A program made the translations under genes and the position numbers. A DNA stretch of 64,000 nucleotides from Pseudomonas rhodesiae (GTDB taxonomy: Bacteria > Pseudomonadota > Gammaproteobacteria > Pseudomonadales > Pseudomonadaceae). The stretch is taken from NCBI RefSeq assembly GCF_007858255.1, contig NZ_VFEU01000001.1, positions 62,001 through 126,000 on the forward strand, written 5' to 3'. Position 1 is the first letter of the stretch. Every line of letters starts with the position of its first letter. Of this stretch, positions 8,008 through 19,200 are shown piece after piece. The notes below the pieces were generated by a model. That model was not told where the DNA came from. It worked only from the letters and a program-made list of their open reading frames with translations, and did no database searches.

Positions 8008-9384
8008 TCAACGCTCGTGCAGTGCCTCTGCCCGGGATTTGATGATGGGTTTGAGCAGGTAGCTCAAGATGCTTTTCTTGCCGGTGATGATGTCTACCGA
8101 CGCCACCATGCCGGGGATGATCAGCAGGGGTTTTTCGTCGGTGCCCAGGTGGCTGCGTTCGGTGCGCAGTTTGATGACGTAGAAGGTGTTCTTCTTTTCT
8201 TCGTCCATCACGGTGTCGGCGCCGATTTGTTCGAGCTTGCCTTTGAGGCCGCCGTAGATGGTGTAGTCGTAGGCGGTGAATTTGATCATGGCTTCCTGGC
8301 CGGGGTGCAGGAAGGCGATGTCTTGCGGGCGGATCTTGGCTTCCACCAGCAGGGTGTCGTCCAGCGGTACCACTTCGGCGATGTCGCTGCCGGGTTGGAT
8401 CACGCCGCCGACGGTGTTGACCAGCATCTGCTTGACGATGCCGCGCACCGGGGAGGTGACCATGGTGCGGCTGACGCGGTCTTCCAGGCCTTTGGAGGTG
8501 GCTTGGGCCTTGCTCAGGTTGGTGCGGGCTTCGTTCAACTGGGCCAGGGCTTCGCTGCGGAATTTACCCCGGGTTTCGTCGATTTTGCGCTGCACTTCGT
8601 TGATCGCGGCTTGGGCGCGCGGGATGGCCAGTGTGGTGCCGTCGAGCATGCCTCGGGTTTCGACTTCGGAACGCTTGAGGCGCAGCACTTCTACCGGCGA
8701 TATAGCGCCTTGCTGCACCAGCGGTTCGGACATGCCGATCTCCTGGCGCAGCAGGCCCAGGCTGTTACGGTATTGATCCTGCTTGGAGCTGAATTCACGC
8801 AGTTCCTGCTGGCGTTGCAGCAGCTGTTGTTGCAGCCCGCCAATTTCATCCGCCAGTTGCTGACGGCGGCTCAGGTACAGCGACTCTTCGTTAGAAGCCT
8901 GGTTCGGCGCGGCTTTGCGTGCGCTGTCGGAGATATTCAATGGGCGGTTGTCGACTTCCGCACTCAGACGCTCCACGCGCAGTTCCATGGCCACGCGGTC
9001 GGCTTCGGTTTCGCCGACGTTGGAGGCAAATCGCGTATCGTCCAGGCGCACCAGCGGCGCCCCGGCGTCGACGATCTGGCCTTCATGCGCATAAATCTGC
9101 GCCACGATGCCGCCTTCCAGGTTCTGGATCTTCTGGATGCGCGAGGAGGGGATCGCCTTGCCTTCGCCCTTGGTCACTTCGTCGATGATCGCGAAGTGCG
9201 CCCACAGCAGCAGGAACACGAAGAAGCCGATCACGCCCCAGATGGTCAGGCGTACGATGCGTGGCGCGTCGTCGACCAGGGCTTTTTCCACTTCGGGCAG
9301 TGGCTGGTTGTCGAGTGAGTCGGTGCCTTTGAAATAACCGAAGACCATCTTCTTTAAGCGGCGTAGACCGGAGTTAAGCGACAC
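8008..9384 (-). CDS. lapC: Type I secretion membrane fusion protein of the LapA exporter
   Basis: A 458-residue HlyD-family adaptor that links the inner membrane ABC transporter LapB to the outer membrane channel LapE. It has a cytoplasmic N-terminus, one membrane helix (about 46-66), and a lipoyl/beta-barrel part beginning IQNLEGGIVAQIYAHEGQ. A long alpha-helical hairpin rich in Gln, Glu and Arg (about 120-310) comes next, then the barrel closing segment VRGIVKQMLVNTVGGVI and a C-terminal domain ending near the stop. The length is normal for the family. Its start overlaps the end of lapB by 11 bases, so the two are translationally coupled in a lapE-lapB-lapC operon that diverges from lapA. 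Confidence 0.95.
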   Translation of the reverse strand: MSLNSGLRRLKKMVFGYFKGTDSLDNQPLPEVEKALVDDAPRIVRLTIWGVIGFFVFLLLWAHFAIIDEVTKGEGKAIPSSRIQKIQNLEGGIVAQIYAHEGQIVDAGAPLVRLDDTRFASNVGETEADRVAMELRVERLSAEVDNRPLNISDSARKAAPNQASNEESLYLSRRQQLADEIGGLQQQLLQRQQELREFSSKQDQYRNSLGLLRQEIGMSEPLVQQGAISPVEVLRLKRSEVETRGMLDGTTLAIPRAQAAINEVQRKIDETRGKFRSEALAQLNEARTNLSKAQATSKGLEDRVSRTMVTSPVRGIVKQMLVNTVGGVIQPGSDIAEVVPLDDTLLVEAKIRPQDIAFLHPGQEAMIKFTAYDYTIYGGLKGKLEQIGADTVMDEEKKNTFYVIKLRTERSHLGTDEKPLLIIPGMVASVDIITGKKSILSYLLKPIIKSRAEALHER

Positions 9385-11527
9385 TGATCTGCCCCTTTTT
9401 CAGCGCTTCCATCACGGCCGCTTTGGGGCCGTCTGCGAGTATCTGGCCACGGTCGATCACCAGCAGGCGGTCGACCAGGCTCAGCAGCGAAGCACGGTGG
9501 GTGACGAGAATCACCGTCTTGTTTTCGATCACCGACTGCAAGCGCTGCTTTAGGCGCTCTTCGCCGGTGTTGTCCATGGCGCTGGTGGGTTCGTCCAGCA
9601 GCAGAATAGGTGGGTTCAGCAGCAGGGCGCGGGCCAGGGCCACGTTCTGGCGCTGGCCGCCGGAGAGGTTTTGCCCGCGCTCGCCCACTTGCAGTTCGTA
9701 CCCCTGCGGGTGGAGCCTGGCGAATTCATGCACGCCGGCCAGCTCTGCCGCTTGCAGCACCATCTCGTCGTCCACGTAGCGCGCACCGGACACCAGGTTG
9801 TCGCGCAACGTGCCAGCCAGCAACTGGATGTCTTGGGCCACATAGCCGATGTTGTGGCGCAGCTCGCTGACGTCGATCTGGCGAATGTCCACGCCATCCA
9901 CCAGCAGCGAACCCGAGTCTGGCTGATAAAGGCCCACCAGCAGTTTGGCCAGCGAGCTTTTGCCCGAGCCGCTACGGCCGATGATGCCGATTTTTTCGCC
10001 GGGGCGAACGTTCAGGTTGATGCCGCGTAGCGCCAGATTCTGTTGGTTCGGGTAGGTGAAGTCGACCTCGCGGAAGGTCATCGCACCTTGCAGCGATTTG
10101 CGGCTGAGGGGGCGCTCTTCGAAGTTGCGTTCTTGCGGCAACTCCATCATTTGGTCGACGGAGACCATCGTCACCTTGGCTTGCTGGTAACGCGTCAGCA
10201 GGCCCGACAGTTGCGCCAGCGGGCCCAGTGCGCGGCCGCTGAGCATGTAGCACGCTACCAGGCCGCCCATGCTCAGGGTGCCATCAATGATCTGATACAC
10301 GCCGAAGATGATCATCGCCACGCCTGCCACTTGCTGGATCAGCAGCGTGATGTTCATCGCCAGGCCGGACAGAACTTTCACCCGCAGTTCCAGGCGGCTG
10401 AGGGTACCGATGGTTTGTTCCCACTGGTATTGGCGCTCGCTCTCGGCGTTATTGACCTTCACCGCATCCAGCCCGGCGAGGGTTTCGATCAGGCTGGACT
10501 GGCGCTCGGCGCCCAGCGCCATGGTGCGCTCAAGTGTCGCGGTCAGTGGCTTTTGCAGAAAGTGGCCGATCCCCAGGGCCAGTGGGAACGCGACGATTGG
10601 AATCCACACCAGGTGGCCGCCCAGCAGCGCGATCACGCCGAGGATGATCAATGTAAAAGGCAGATCGATCAGGCTTGCCAGGGTCAGCGAGGTTAAAAAG
10701 TCGCGCATCCCCTGAAATTCGTGGATGTTTTGCGCATAGCTGCCGACGCGTGCAGGGCGCATTTTCATCGACATGCCCACGATGCGCTCGAACAGCGTCG
10801 CGGAGATGATCAAGTCGGTTTTCTTGCCCGCAAGGTCCAGGCACAGGCTGCGCATGCTCTTGAGCAACAGGTCGAACAGGTAAGCGCCGCAAATACCGAC
10901 CGCCAGCACCCATAGGGTGGCGGTGGCCTGGTTGGGGACCACGCGGTCATACACGTTCATCACAAACAGCGGCGCGGCCAGGGCGATCAGGTTGATCACC
11001 AGGCTGGCGGCGATAGCATCGGCGTAGAGCCAACGTGAGCGTTTGAGGGTGTCTCTGAACCAGGAGCGAGCGCGCGGGATAAGCGTGCCAGTGGTGACGT
11101 CAAATTTATGCTGCGGTTGGGCGAAGAACACCCGGCCGCTGTAATCCTGACTCAGCACTTCCCGGGTGACGTGAACTTCGCCGCCTTCGCTTTCGCTGAG
11201 CAGCAAGCGGGCGGTATCACCGTCCCACCCCACCAGCACCGCACTGCGCCCTTCCTTCAACAGCAATAAGGCCGGCAATGCGATGGATGGAATCTGCTCC
11301 AACTTGCGCTGCAGCACGCGACCCTGCAAACCCGCCCGCGCGGCTGCGCGGGCGAGCAGGTCGGGGCTCAAGCGCTGGCCCGCCAAGGGCAGGCCAGTGG
11401 TCAGCATTGCCCGACTGGCGGGCTTGTAATGCAGGGAGCAGAGGGTCAGCAACCCGTCCAGCAAGGGGTCATCATGCTGACTGCGCGGGTCATGGTTGAG
11501 CGGCGCCACACTTATTTCAGAATCCAA
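9374..11527 (-). CDS. lapB: Type I secretion ABC transporter of the LapA exporter
   Basis: A 717-residue inner membrane ABC exporter that drives LapA secretion. Residues 20-135 form a C39-like domain without the catalytic cysteine context, as is usual for exporters of RTX adhesins that have no leader peptide to cut. The membrane domain spans about 165-450. The nucleotide-binding domain has Walker A GRSGSGKS at 517-524, the signature LSGGQ at 621-625, Walker B ILLLDE at 641-646 and the H-loop histidine in LVTHRASLL. It overlaps lapC at its 3' end and starts 46 bases after the lapE stop, consistent with one operon. All ATPase motifs are intact. Confidence 0.96.
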   Translation of the reverse strand: MDSEISVAPLNHDPRSQHDDPLLDGLLTLCSLHYKPASRAMLTTGLPLAGQRLSPDLLARAAARAGLQGRVLQRKLEQIPSIALPALLLLKEGRSAVLVGWDGDTARLLLSESEGGEVHVTREVLSQDYSGRVFFAQPQHKFDVTTGTLIPRARSWFRDTLKRSRWLYADAIAASLVINLIALAAPLFVMNVYDRVVPNQATATLWVLAVGICGAYLFDLLLKSMRSLCLDLAGKKTDLIISATLFERIVGMSMKMRPARVGSYAQNIHEFQGMRDFLTSLTLASLIDLPFTLIILGVIALLGGHLVWIPIVAFPLALGIGHFLQKPLTATLERTMALGAERQSSLIETLAGLDAVKVNNAESERQYQWEQTIGTLSRLELRVKVLSGLAMNITLLIQQVAGVAMIIFGVYQIIDGTLSMGGLVACYMLSGRALGPLAQLSGLLTRYQQAKVTMVSVDQMMELPQERNFEERPLSRKSLQGAMTFREVDFTYPNQQNLALRGINLNVRPGEKIGIIGRSGSGKSSLAKLLVGLYQPDSGSLLVDGVDIRQIDVSELRHNIGYVAQDIQLLAGTLRDNLVSGARYVDDEMVLQAAELAGVHEFARLHPQGYELQVGERGQNLSGGQRQNVALARALLLNPPILLLDEPTSAMDNTGEERLKQRLQSVIENKTVILVTHRASLLSLVDRLLVIDRGQILADGPKAAVMEALKKGQISVA

Positions 11528-11573
11528 GCTGACTCTCTCTTAATGCAGTTGAGCGGTCCAACTCCGTCAAGAA

Positions 11574-12926
11574 TCAGTTCATCCCTGGCAGGTTCACCTT
11601 CGTTTTGACTTCGTTTTGCACAACTGATGCCAGCGGCGCAACCACGCCTTGGCTTTTGAGCAGTTGGCCCATATCGGCCTTGATACGGTATTGCGTATAC
11701 AGCTGCAGGTTTTTGATCTGTGCCAGGCGTTGCGATGCCGTGAACAGTTCGTTCTCGCTGTCGAGCAGGTCGAGCAGTGTACGCTCACCGAGGCTGAACT
11801 GCTGCTGATATGACGTGCGCACGCGGGTGCTGCGGTCTACGTATTCCTGAGCGATCGGCAATTGCGCCGTGGCGTTGTTGTAGGCGTTCCACGCCAGGCT
11901 CAATTCCTGGTTCAGCTCACGCAGGGCGTTGTTGCGGATATCCAGCGCTTGGGATGCCTGGGACGCCTTGGACTGCAGGTCTGCCTTGTTGCTGCCGCCG
12001 GAGTACAGGTTGAACTGCATGCGCAGCATGGCGGAGTAGCCATTGTCGTGGCCTTCTTCGCCGCCGATATTGCTGTTGGCCGAGCGCTGCAGCTCAGCAT
12101 CGAAGCGCGGATAGAACGTCGACTTGGCGGATTCGTATTGCTTTTCAGCCGCTGCGATGTCCGCTTCGGCCGAACGCAGTACCGGGCTGCTCTCTACCAT
12201 CTGCCGACGTGCTTCTTCGAGGCTGGCAGGCATCAAGGCGACAAAGCCCTGGGGCTTCTCCAACTCGTCGGGTTCTTGGCCGACGGCGCTCATGTAGTTG
12301 GCTTTGGCGTCATCGAGGTTGGTCTGTTCGGTCAGCAAGTTGTTGCGGGCCTGGGCCAGACGGGCTTCGGCTTGATCCATGTCCGCCATTCTTCCGACGC
12401 CACGGCTGGTGCGTAATTTGATCTGGTCAAAAATGCGTTCGTGGCTTTTCAGGTTGTCTTCTGCCAACTGCACCATCTCGCGACGGGTCAGGACATCCAG
12501 ATAAACCTGGGCCACCGTCAGTGCGGTGCGCTCGGTGGTATTGAGCAGGGCATAGCCGCGAGAGTTGGCGGTGGCCTGCTGGCGGCCGACTTCATTCTCG
12601 GTGCCGAAACCCTGGAACAGGTTTTGCTGAAGACGAATGCTCGACTCGCCGCGGTTCAAGGTTTTCCAGTCATGGCTGTTGCTGGCGGCGCGGGTCGAGG
12701 TGTTGTCGGAGCTTTCGCGACCATAACCGCCCAGCAAGTCGATTTTAGGCAGGTAGCCGCCCTGGGCCGCTCTGACCTGATAGTCGGCAGCGATACGTGC
12801 GTTAACGGCAGCCTGGATTTCCGGGTGAACGTCGACAGCCTTTTGCATGGCTTCTTGAAGGGTTTGAGCCTGTACGAAACTAGTCGCGAGAACAAATGGC
12901 ACAGCGGTGAATAAGTGCAAACGCAT
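11574..12926 (-). CDS. lapE: TolC-like outer membrane channel of the LapA exporter
   Basis: A 450-residue outer membrane efflux protein that forms the exit duct for LapA. A signal peptide (MRLHLFTAVPFVLATSFVQA) precedes two OEP repeats: about 22-215, starting TLQEAMQKAVDVHPEIQAA, and about 235-430, starting SLEEARRQMVESSPVLRSA. Each has the long helical segments of TolC. The GERTLLDLLDSENELF segment near residue 380 is typical of type I secretion TolC proteins. LapE may also keep the N-terminal retention module of LapA in its pore; that is known from work on P. fluorescens and is inferred here. It is the first gene of the minus-strand operon. Confidence 0.95.
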   Translation of the reverse strand: MRLHLFTAVPFVLATSFVQAQTLQEAMQKAVDVHPEIQAAVNARIAADYQVRAAQGGYLPKIDLLGGYGRESSDNTSTRAASNSHDWKTLNRGESSIRLQQNLFQGFGTENEVGRQQATANSRGYALLNTTERTALTVAQVYLDVLTRREMVQLAEDNLKSHERIFDQIKLRTSRGVGRMADMDQAEARLAQARNNLLTEQTNLDDAKANYMSAVGQEPDELEKPQGFVALMPASLEEARRQMVESSPVLRSAEADIAAAEKQYESAKSTFYPRFDAELQRSANSNIGGEEGHDNGYSAMLRMQFNLYSGGSNKADLQSKASQASQALDIRNNALRELNQELSLAWNAYNNATAQLPIAQEYVDRSTRVRTSYQQQFSLGERTLLDLLDSENELFTASQRLAQIKNLQLYTQYRIKADMGQLLKSQGVVAPLASVVQNEVKTKVNLPGMN

Positions 12927-13273
12927 TCTGATTTTTCCCCGGGGATTGGTTGCCTGAAAGCCGCAACAAACTTGAAATATTGCACTGGAGTGGCAACTCG
13001 AAATGCCCGTTTTTATTGGGCGCCGCAGGGCGCAAACAGAAAGTCGTGAAGCCGCTTAAATATCAATGTGACATTACTGGGCGGATTGTTTAGGATGACG
13101 CCCAATAGGTCAATACCTTGACGGAAAAGTAATTTTTCTGGCGCAGTAACAAAATATTGACGCCATTATTTTTTTTGAAGCAATTGAGTACTCCAGCTTA
13201 TTGAATCGGCACCACTGACAGGGCCGGTCTCCTGGGTGGATACCCCTGAACGGCAATACACGGAGAGTCTTTT
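12927..13273. promoter_or_regulatory. Divergent lapE-lapA control region
   Basis: A 347-base region with no open frame of note must hold the promoters of the lapEBC operon (minus) and lapA (plus). It is AT-richer than its neighbours, with an eight-T tract near 13168 and a GGAGAG ribosome site at 13262-13267 for lapA. TTGACG occurs near 13117 and 13156 but no convincing -10 partner could be fixed, so no start site is assigned. Confidence 0.5.
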
Positions 13274-16200
13274 ATGAGCAGCGTTGCGGTCGTCAAAAGC
13301 ATTGTCGGTCAAGTGTTCGCGGTATCCCCAGAAGGGATTCGTCGTCTGCTGGTAGAAGGCGATCGCCTGTTCGCAGGGGAGCAGATTGATACAGGCCCGG
13401 CCGGTGCCGTTTCGCTGGAACTGGCCGACGGCCGCGTGATTGATCTGGGCCGCGACACTCAGTGGAGCGCCAACGCACCTGACTCGACCACCGACCTCAG
13501 CGCCGCCACTGCTCAAGCAGCACCGTCCGTCGCCGAATTGCAGCAGGCCATCGCTGCCGGCGCCGACCCGACCCAAGACCTCGAAGCCACCGCCGCGGGC
13601 CCGACCGCAGCCGGTGCTGACGGTGCTGTCGGCGGCGGCCATAGCTTTGTCGTGCTTGAAGCAACGGCCGGCGTGGTCGACCCTACCATCGGTTATCCGA
13701 CCAACGGTCTTAACGCTGCGGATGCGGTGGCTAACGCCCTGACCGGCGCTGACAACAACGGCGTCGACCCGCGCAACGTCACCATCACCCTGACCGCTAC
13801 GCCTACCATCACCGAAGCCGGTGGTGTTGTGGTTTACACCGTATTCATCACGCAAGCCCCGACCAGCGACCTGACCGTCACCTTGTCCAACGGCCTCTCT
13901 GTTGTGGTCCCAGCCGGCCAGACCTCGGGCGCACTGAACGTCACGTTCGCCGGGAATGACACCCCTTACCTGGACGCATCGTCGATCTCCGCCACCATTA
14001 CCGGCACGTCCGGCGGCGGCAACCTGATCATCACCACCGACCCGACGCCGGCGGTCACTCAGATCAACGACACCATCGACACCACCACCGTTACGCTCAC
14101 CGCGACGGCATCGGTGGATGAGGGTGGCAAGATCGTCTACACCGCCACCGTCACCAACGCGGCGCAGACCGACGTTGTGATCAAACTGTCCAACGACCAG
14201 ACCATCACCATCGAAGCCGGTAAAACCACCGGTACGGTCAGTGTCGACACCCCGGCCAACCTGGCGGATGGTAAAGACCTGACGGTCAGCGCCACCATTA
14301 CCAGCGCCACCGGCGGCAACTACGAAAACCTGGCGATCAATCCCGCACCGGCCACTTCCACCGTTGTTGCTGTGGATGATCCCAGCGTTCTGGTCGCCGA
14401 TACCAACACGATCGTCGAAGATAACGTCGCCACCGGCAATGTGCTGAGCAACGACAGCGACATCGACAATGTGCTGAGCGTCGCCACCTTCAATGTGGGC
14501 GGCACCACCTTCGCGGCGGGCCAGACGGCTGTTATTGCAGGCGTGGGCAGTATCACGATTGGAACCGATGGCGCTTACACGTTCACCCCGGTCAAGGATT
14601 ACAGCGGCGAAGTGCCGCAGATCGGCTACACCACTAATACCGGTTCGAGCAGCACGCTGACGGTAACGATTACGCCGGTCAACGACGCGCCGGTGATCGA
14701 AGTGTCGGCCAACACCCTGGTTGAAAACACCGCGGTAGCCGGCACTGTGGCAGGCACATTTGCCGCCAGTGACGCAGAGACGCCAACCCAGGCGCTGGAT
14801 GTGAAGTTCACCGCAGGTACTAATGCGGACGGTTACTACGCGATCTCTGGCACCGACGTTGTACTGACGCAGAAAGGTGCTGACTGGGTCAACGCCGGCA
14901 ATCAACTGCCGAAGATCGATTTGACTGTGACCGACGCTGACAATGTCAGCTCGACAGCCAATGGCCAGCCGAGCGTGACTCTGGTCAACGACGTCCCGGT
15001 TATCAGCGTCGAAGCCAACACCCTGACGGAAAACGATGCCAAAGAAGGCACCGTCGCTGGCCGCTTCACCGCAACCGACGAAGAAACGCCGGTTGCTGAT
15101 CTGAAGGTCACCTTCACTGCCGGTACCAACAACGACGGTTACTACGCGATTTCCGGCACCGACGTCGTGCTCACTCAGAAAGGCGCCGATTGGGTCAACG
15201 CCGGCAATCAACTGCCGAAGATCGATTTGACTGTGACCGACGCTGACAATGTCAGCTCGACAGCCAATGGCCAGCCGACCGTCACTCTGGTCAACGACGT
15301 CCCGGTTATCAGCGTCGAAGCCAACACCCTGACTGAAAACGACGCCAAAGAAGGCACAGTCGCCGGTCGCTTCACCGCAACCGACGAAGAAACGCCGGTT
15401 GCTGATCTGAAAGTCACCTTCACCGCCGGCACCAACAACGACGGCTACTACGCCCTGTCGGGTACCGATGTGGTCCTGACTCAGAAAGGCGCCGATTGGG
15501 TCAACGCCGGCAACCAGTTGCCGAAAATTGATCTGACCGTGACCGACGCTGACAACGCCAGCTCGACCGCGAATGGCCAGCCGACCGTGACCCTGGTTAA
15601 CGACATCCCGGTCATCAGCGTCGAAGCCAACACCCTGACCGAAAACGACGCCAAAGAAGGCACCGTCGCTGGCCGCTTCACCGCGACTGACGAAGAAACC
15701 CCGGTTGCCGATCTGAAAGTTACGTTTACCGCTGGTACTAACGCCGACGGTTACTACGCGATTTCTGGCACCGATGTGGTGCTGACGCAGAAAGGCGCTG
15801 ACTGGGTTAACGCCGGTAATCAACTGCCGAAAATTGATCTGACCGTCACTGATGCCGATAACGCCAGTTCGACCGCTAGTGGTCAGCCGACCGTGACTTT
15901 GGTTAACGACATCCCGGTCATCAGCGTCGAAGCCAACACCCTGACCGAAAACGACGCTAAAGAAGGCACCGTCGCCGGTCGCTTCACCGCGACTGACGAA
16001 GAAACGCCGGTTGCCGATCTGAAAGTCACTTTCACTGCCGGCACGAACGCCGATGGTTACTACGCTCTCTCCGGCACCGACGTGGTCCTGACCCAGAAAG
16101 GCGCCGATTGGGTCAACGCCGGCAATCAACTGCCGAAGATCGACCTGACCGTCACTGACGCCGATAACGCCAGCTCCAGCGCGACCGGCCAACCGAGCGT

Positions 16201-19200
16201 CACTCTGGTTAACGACATCCCGGTTATCAGCGTCGAAGCGAACACCCTGACCGAAAACGACGCCAAAGAAGGCACCGTGGCCGGCCGCTTTACTGCGACT
16301 GACGAAGAAACCCCGGTTGCTGATCTGAAAGTCACCTTCACCGCCGGTACCAACACCGACGGCTACTACGCCCTGTCGGGTACCGATGTGGTGCTGACTC
16401 AAAAAGGTGCCGATTGGGTCAACGCCGGCAATCAACTGCCGAAGATCGACCTGACCGTCACTGATGCCGATAACGCCAGTTCCAGCGCTAACGGCCAACC
16501 TACCGTCACTCTGGTCAACGACATTCCGGTTATCGCCGTCGAAGCCAACACCCTGACGGAAAACGATGCCAAAGAAGGCACCGTAGCGGGCCGCTTCACT
16601 GCGACTGACGAAGAAACCCCTGTTGCTGATCTGAAGGTCACCTTCACTGCGGGTACCAACACCGACGGCTACTACGCCCTGTCGGGCACCGATGTGGTGC
16701 TGACTCAAAAAGGTGCCGATTGGGTCAACGCCGGCAACCAGTTGCCGAAGATCGACCTGACCGTGACCGACGCTGACAACGCCAGCTCGACCGCCAACGG
16801 CCAGCCGAGCGTGACTCTGGTCAACGACATCCCGGTTATCGCCGTCGAAGCCAACACCCTGACCGAAAACGACGCCAAAGAAGGCACCGTCGCTGGCCGC
16901 TTCACCGCGACTGACGAAGAAACTCCAGTCGCTGATCTGAAAGTCACCTTCACCGCCGGTACTAACGCCGACGGTTACTACGCGATTTCCGGCACCGACG
17001 TAGTGCTGACCCAGAAAGGCGCCGATTGGGTCAACGCCGGCAATCAACTGCCGAAGATCGACCTGACCGTCACTGACGCCGATAACGCCAGCTCCAGCGC
17101 GACCGGCCAACCCACCGTCACTTTGGTCAACGACATCCCGGTTATCAGCGTCGAAGCGAACACCCTGACGGAAAACGATGCCAAAGAAGGCACCGTCGCT
17201 GGCCGCTTCACCGCGACTGACGAAGAAACGCCAGTCGCCGATCTGAAGGTCACCTTCACCGCCGGCACCAACAACGACGGCTACTACGCCCTGTCGGGCA
17301 CCGACGTAGTGCTGACCCAGAAAGGCGCCGATTGGGTCAACGCCGGCAATCAACTGCCGAAGATCGACCTGACCGTCACTGACGCCGATAACGCCAGCTC
17401 GACCGCGAATGGCCAGCCGACCGTGACCCTGGTCAACGACATCCCGGTTATCGCCGTCGAAGCCAACACCCTGACGGAAAACGACGCCAAAGAAGGCACC
17501 GTCGCTGGCCGCTTCACCGCGACTGACGAAGAAACCCCGGTTGCCGATCTGAAAGTCACCTTCACCGCCGGTACTAACGCCGACGGTTACTACGCGATTT
17601 CCGGCACCGATGTGGTGCTGACGCAGAAAGGCGCCGATTGGGTCAACGCCGGCAATCAACTGCCGAAGATCGACCTGACCGTCACTGACGCCGATAACGC
17701 CAGCTCGACCGCCAATGGCCAGCCAACTGTGACGTTGGTGAATGACATCCCGGTTATCGCCGTCGAAGCCAACACCCTGACCGAAAACGACGCCAAAGAA
17801 GGCACCGTGGCGGGGCGCTTCACTGCGACCGACGAAGAAACTCCAGTCGCTGATCTGAAAGTTACCTTCACCGCCGGTACTAACGCCGACGGTTACTACG
17901 CGATTTCCGGCACCGATGTGGTGCTGACCCAGAAAGGCGCTGATTGGGTTAATGCCGGTAATCAACTGCCGAAAATTGACCTGACCGTGACTGATGCTGA
18001 CAACGCCAGCTCCAGCGCCAACGGCCAGCCGAGCGTCACCTTGGTTAACGACATCCCGGTTATTAGCGTCGAAGCGAACACCCTGACCGAAAACGACGCC
18101 AAAGAAGGCACCGTGGCCGGCCGCTTTACTGCGACTGACGAAGAAACCCCGGTTGCCGATCTGAAGGTCACCTTCACTGCGGGTACCAACACCGACGGCT
18201 ACTACGCCCTGTCGGGCACCGACGTAGTGCTGACCCAGAAAGGCGCCGATTGGGTCAACGCCGGCAATCAACTGCCGAAGATCGACCTGACCGTCACTGA
18301 CGCCGATAACGCCAGCTCCAGCGCGACCGGCCAACCGAGCGTCACTCTGGTTAACGACATCCCGGTTATCGCCGTCGAAGCCAACACCCTGACGGAAAAC
18401 GATGCCAAAGAAGGCACCGTCGCTGGCCGCTTCACTGCGACTGACGAAGAAACTCCAGTCGCTGATCTGAAAGTTACGTTCACTTCCGGTACTAACACCG
18501 ACGGTTACTACGCCCTGTCGGGCACCGACGTAGTGCTGACGCAGAAAGGCGCCGATTGGGTCAACGCCGGTAATCAACTGCCGAAGATCGACCTGACCGT
18601 CACTGACGCCGATAACGCCAGCTCGACCGCGAATGGCCAGCCGACCGTGACCCTGGTCAACGACATCCCGGTTATCGCCGTCGAAGCCAACACCCTGACG
18701 GAAAACGACGCCAAAGAAGGCACCGTCGCTGGCCGCTTCACCGCGACTGACGAAGAAACCCCGGTTGCCGATCTGAAAGTCACCTTCACCGCCGGTACTA
18801 ACGCCGACGGTTACTACGCGATTTCCGGCACCGACGTGGTGCTGACGCAGAAAGGCGCCGATTGGGTCAACGCTGGCAACCAGTTGCCTAAAATCGACCT
18901 GACCGTGACCGACGCTGACAACGCCAGCTCGACCGCGAATGGCCAGCCGACCGTCACCTTGGTCAACGACATCCCGGTTATCGCCGTGGAAGCCAACACC
19001 CTGACCGAAAACGACGCCAAAGAAGGCACCGTGGCCGGCCGCTTTACTGCGACTGACGAAGAAACCCCAGTTGCCGATCTGAAAGTCACTTTCACCGCCG
19101 GTACTAACGCCGACGGCTACTACGCCCTGTCGGGTACCGATGTGGTGCTGACTCAAAAAGGTGCCGATTGGGTCAACGCCGGCAATCAACTGCCGAAGAT

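Noticed and set aside
8017..9318. Long plus-strand open frame opposite lapC
   Set aside because: A GC-bias shadow; the product is low-complexity (repeated DQG, HHG, FGQ type words) and lapC is unambiguous on the minus strand.
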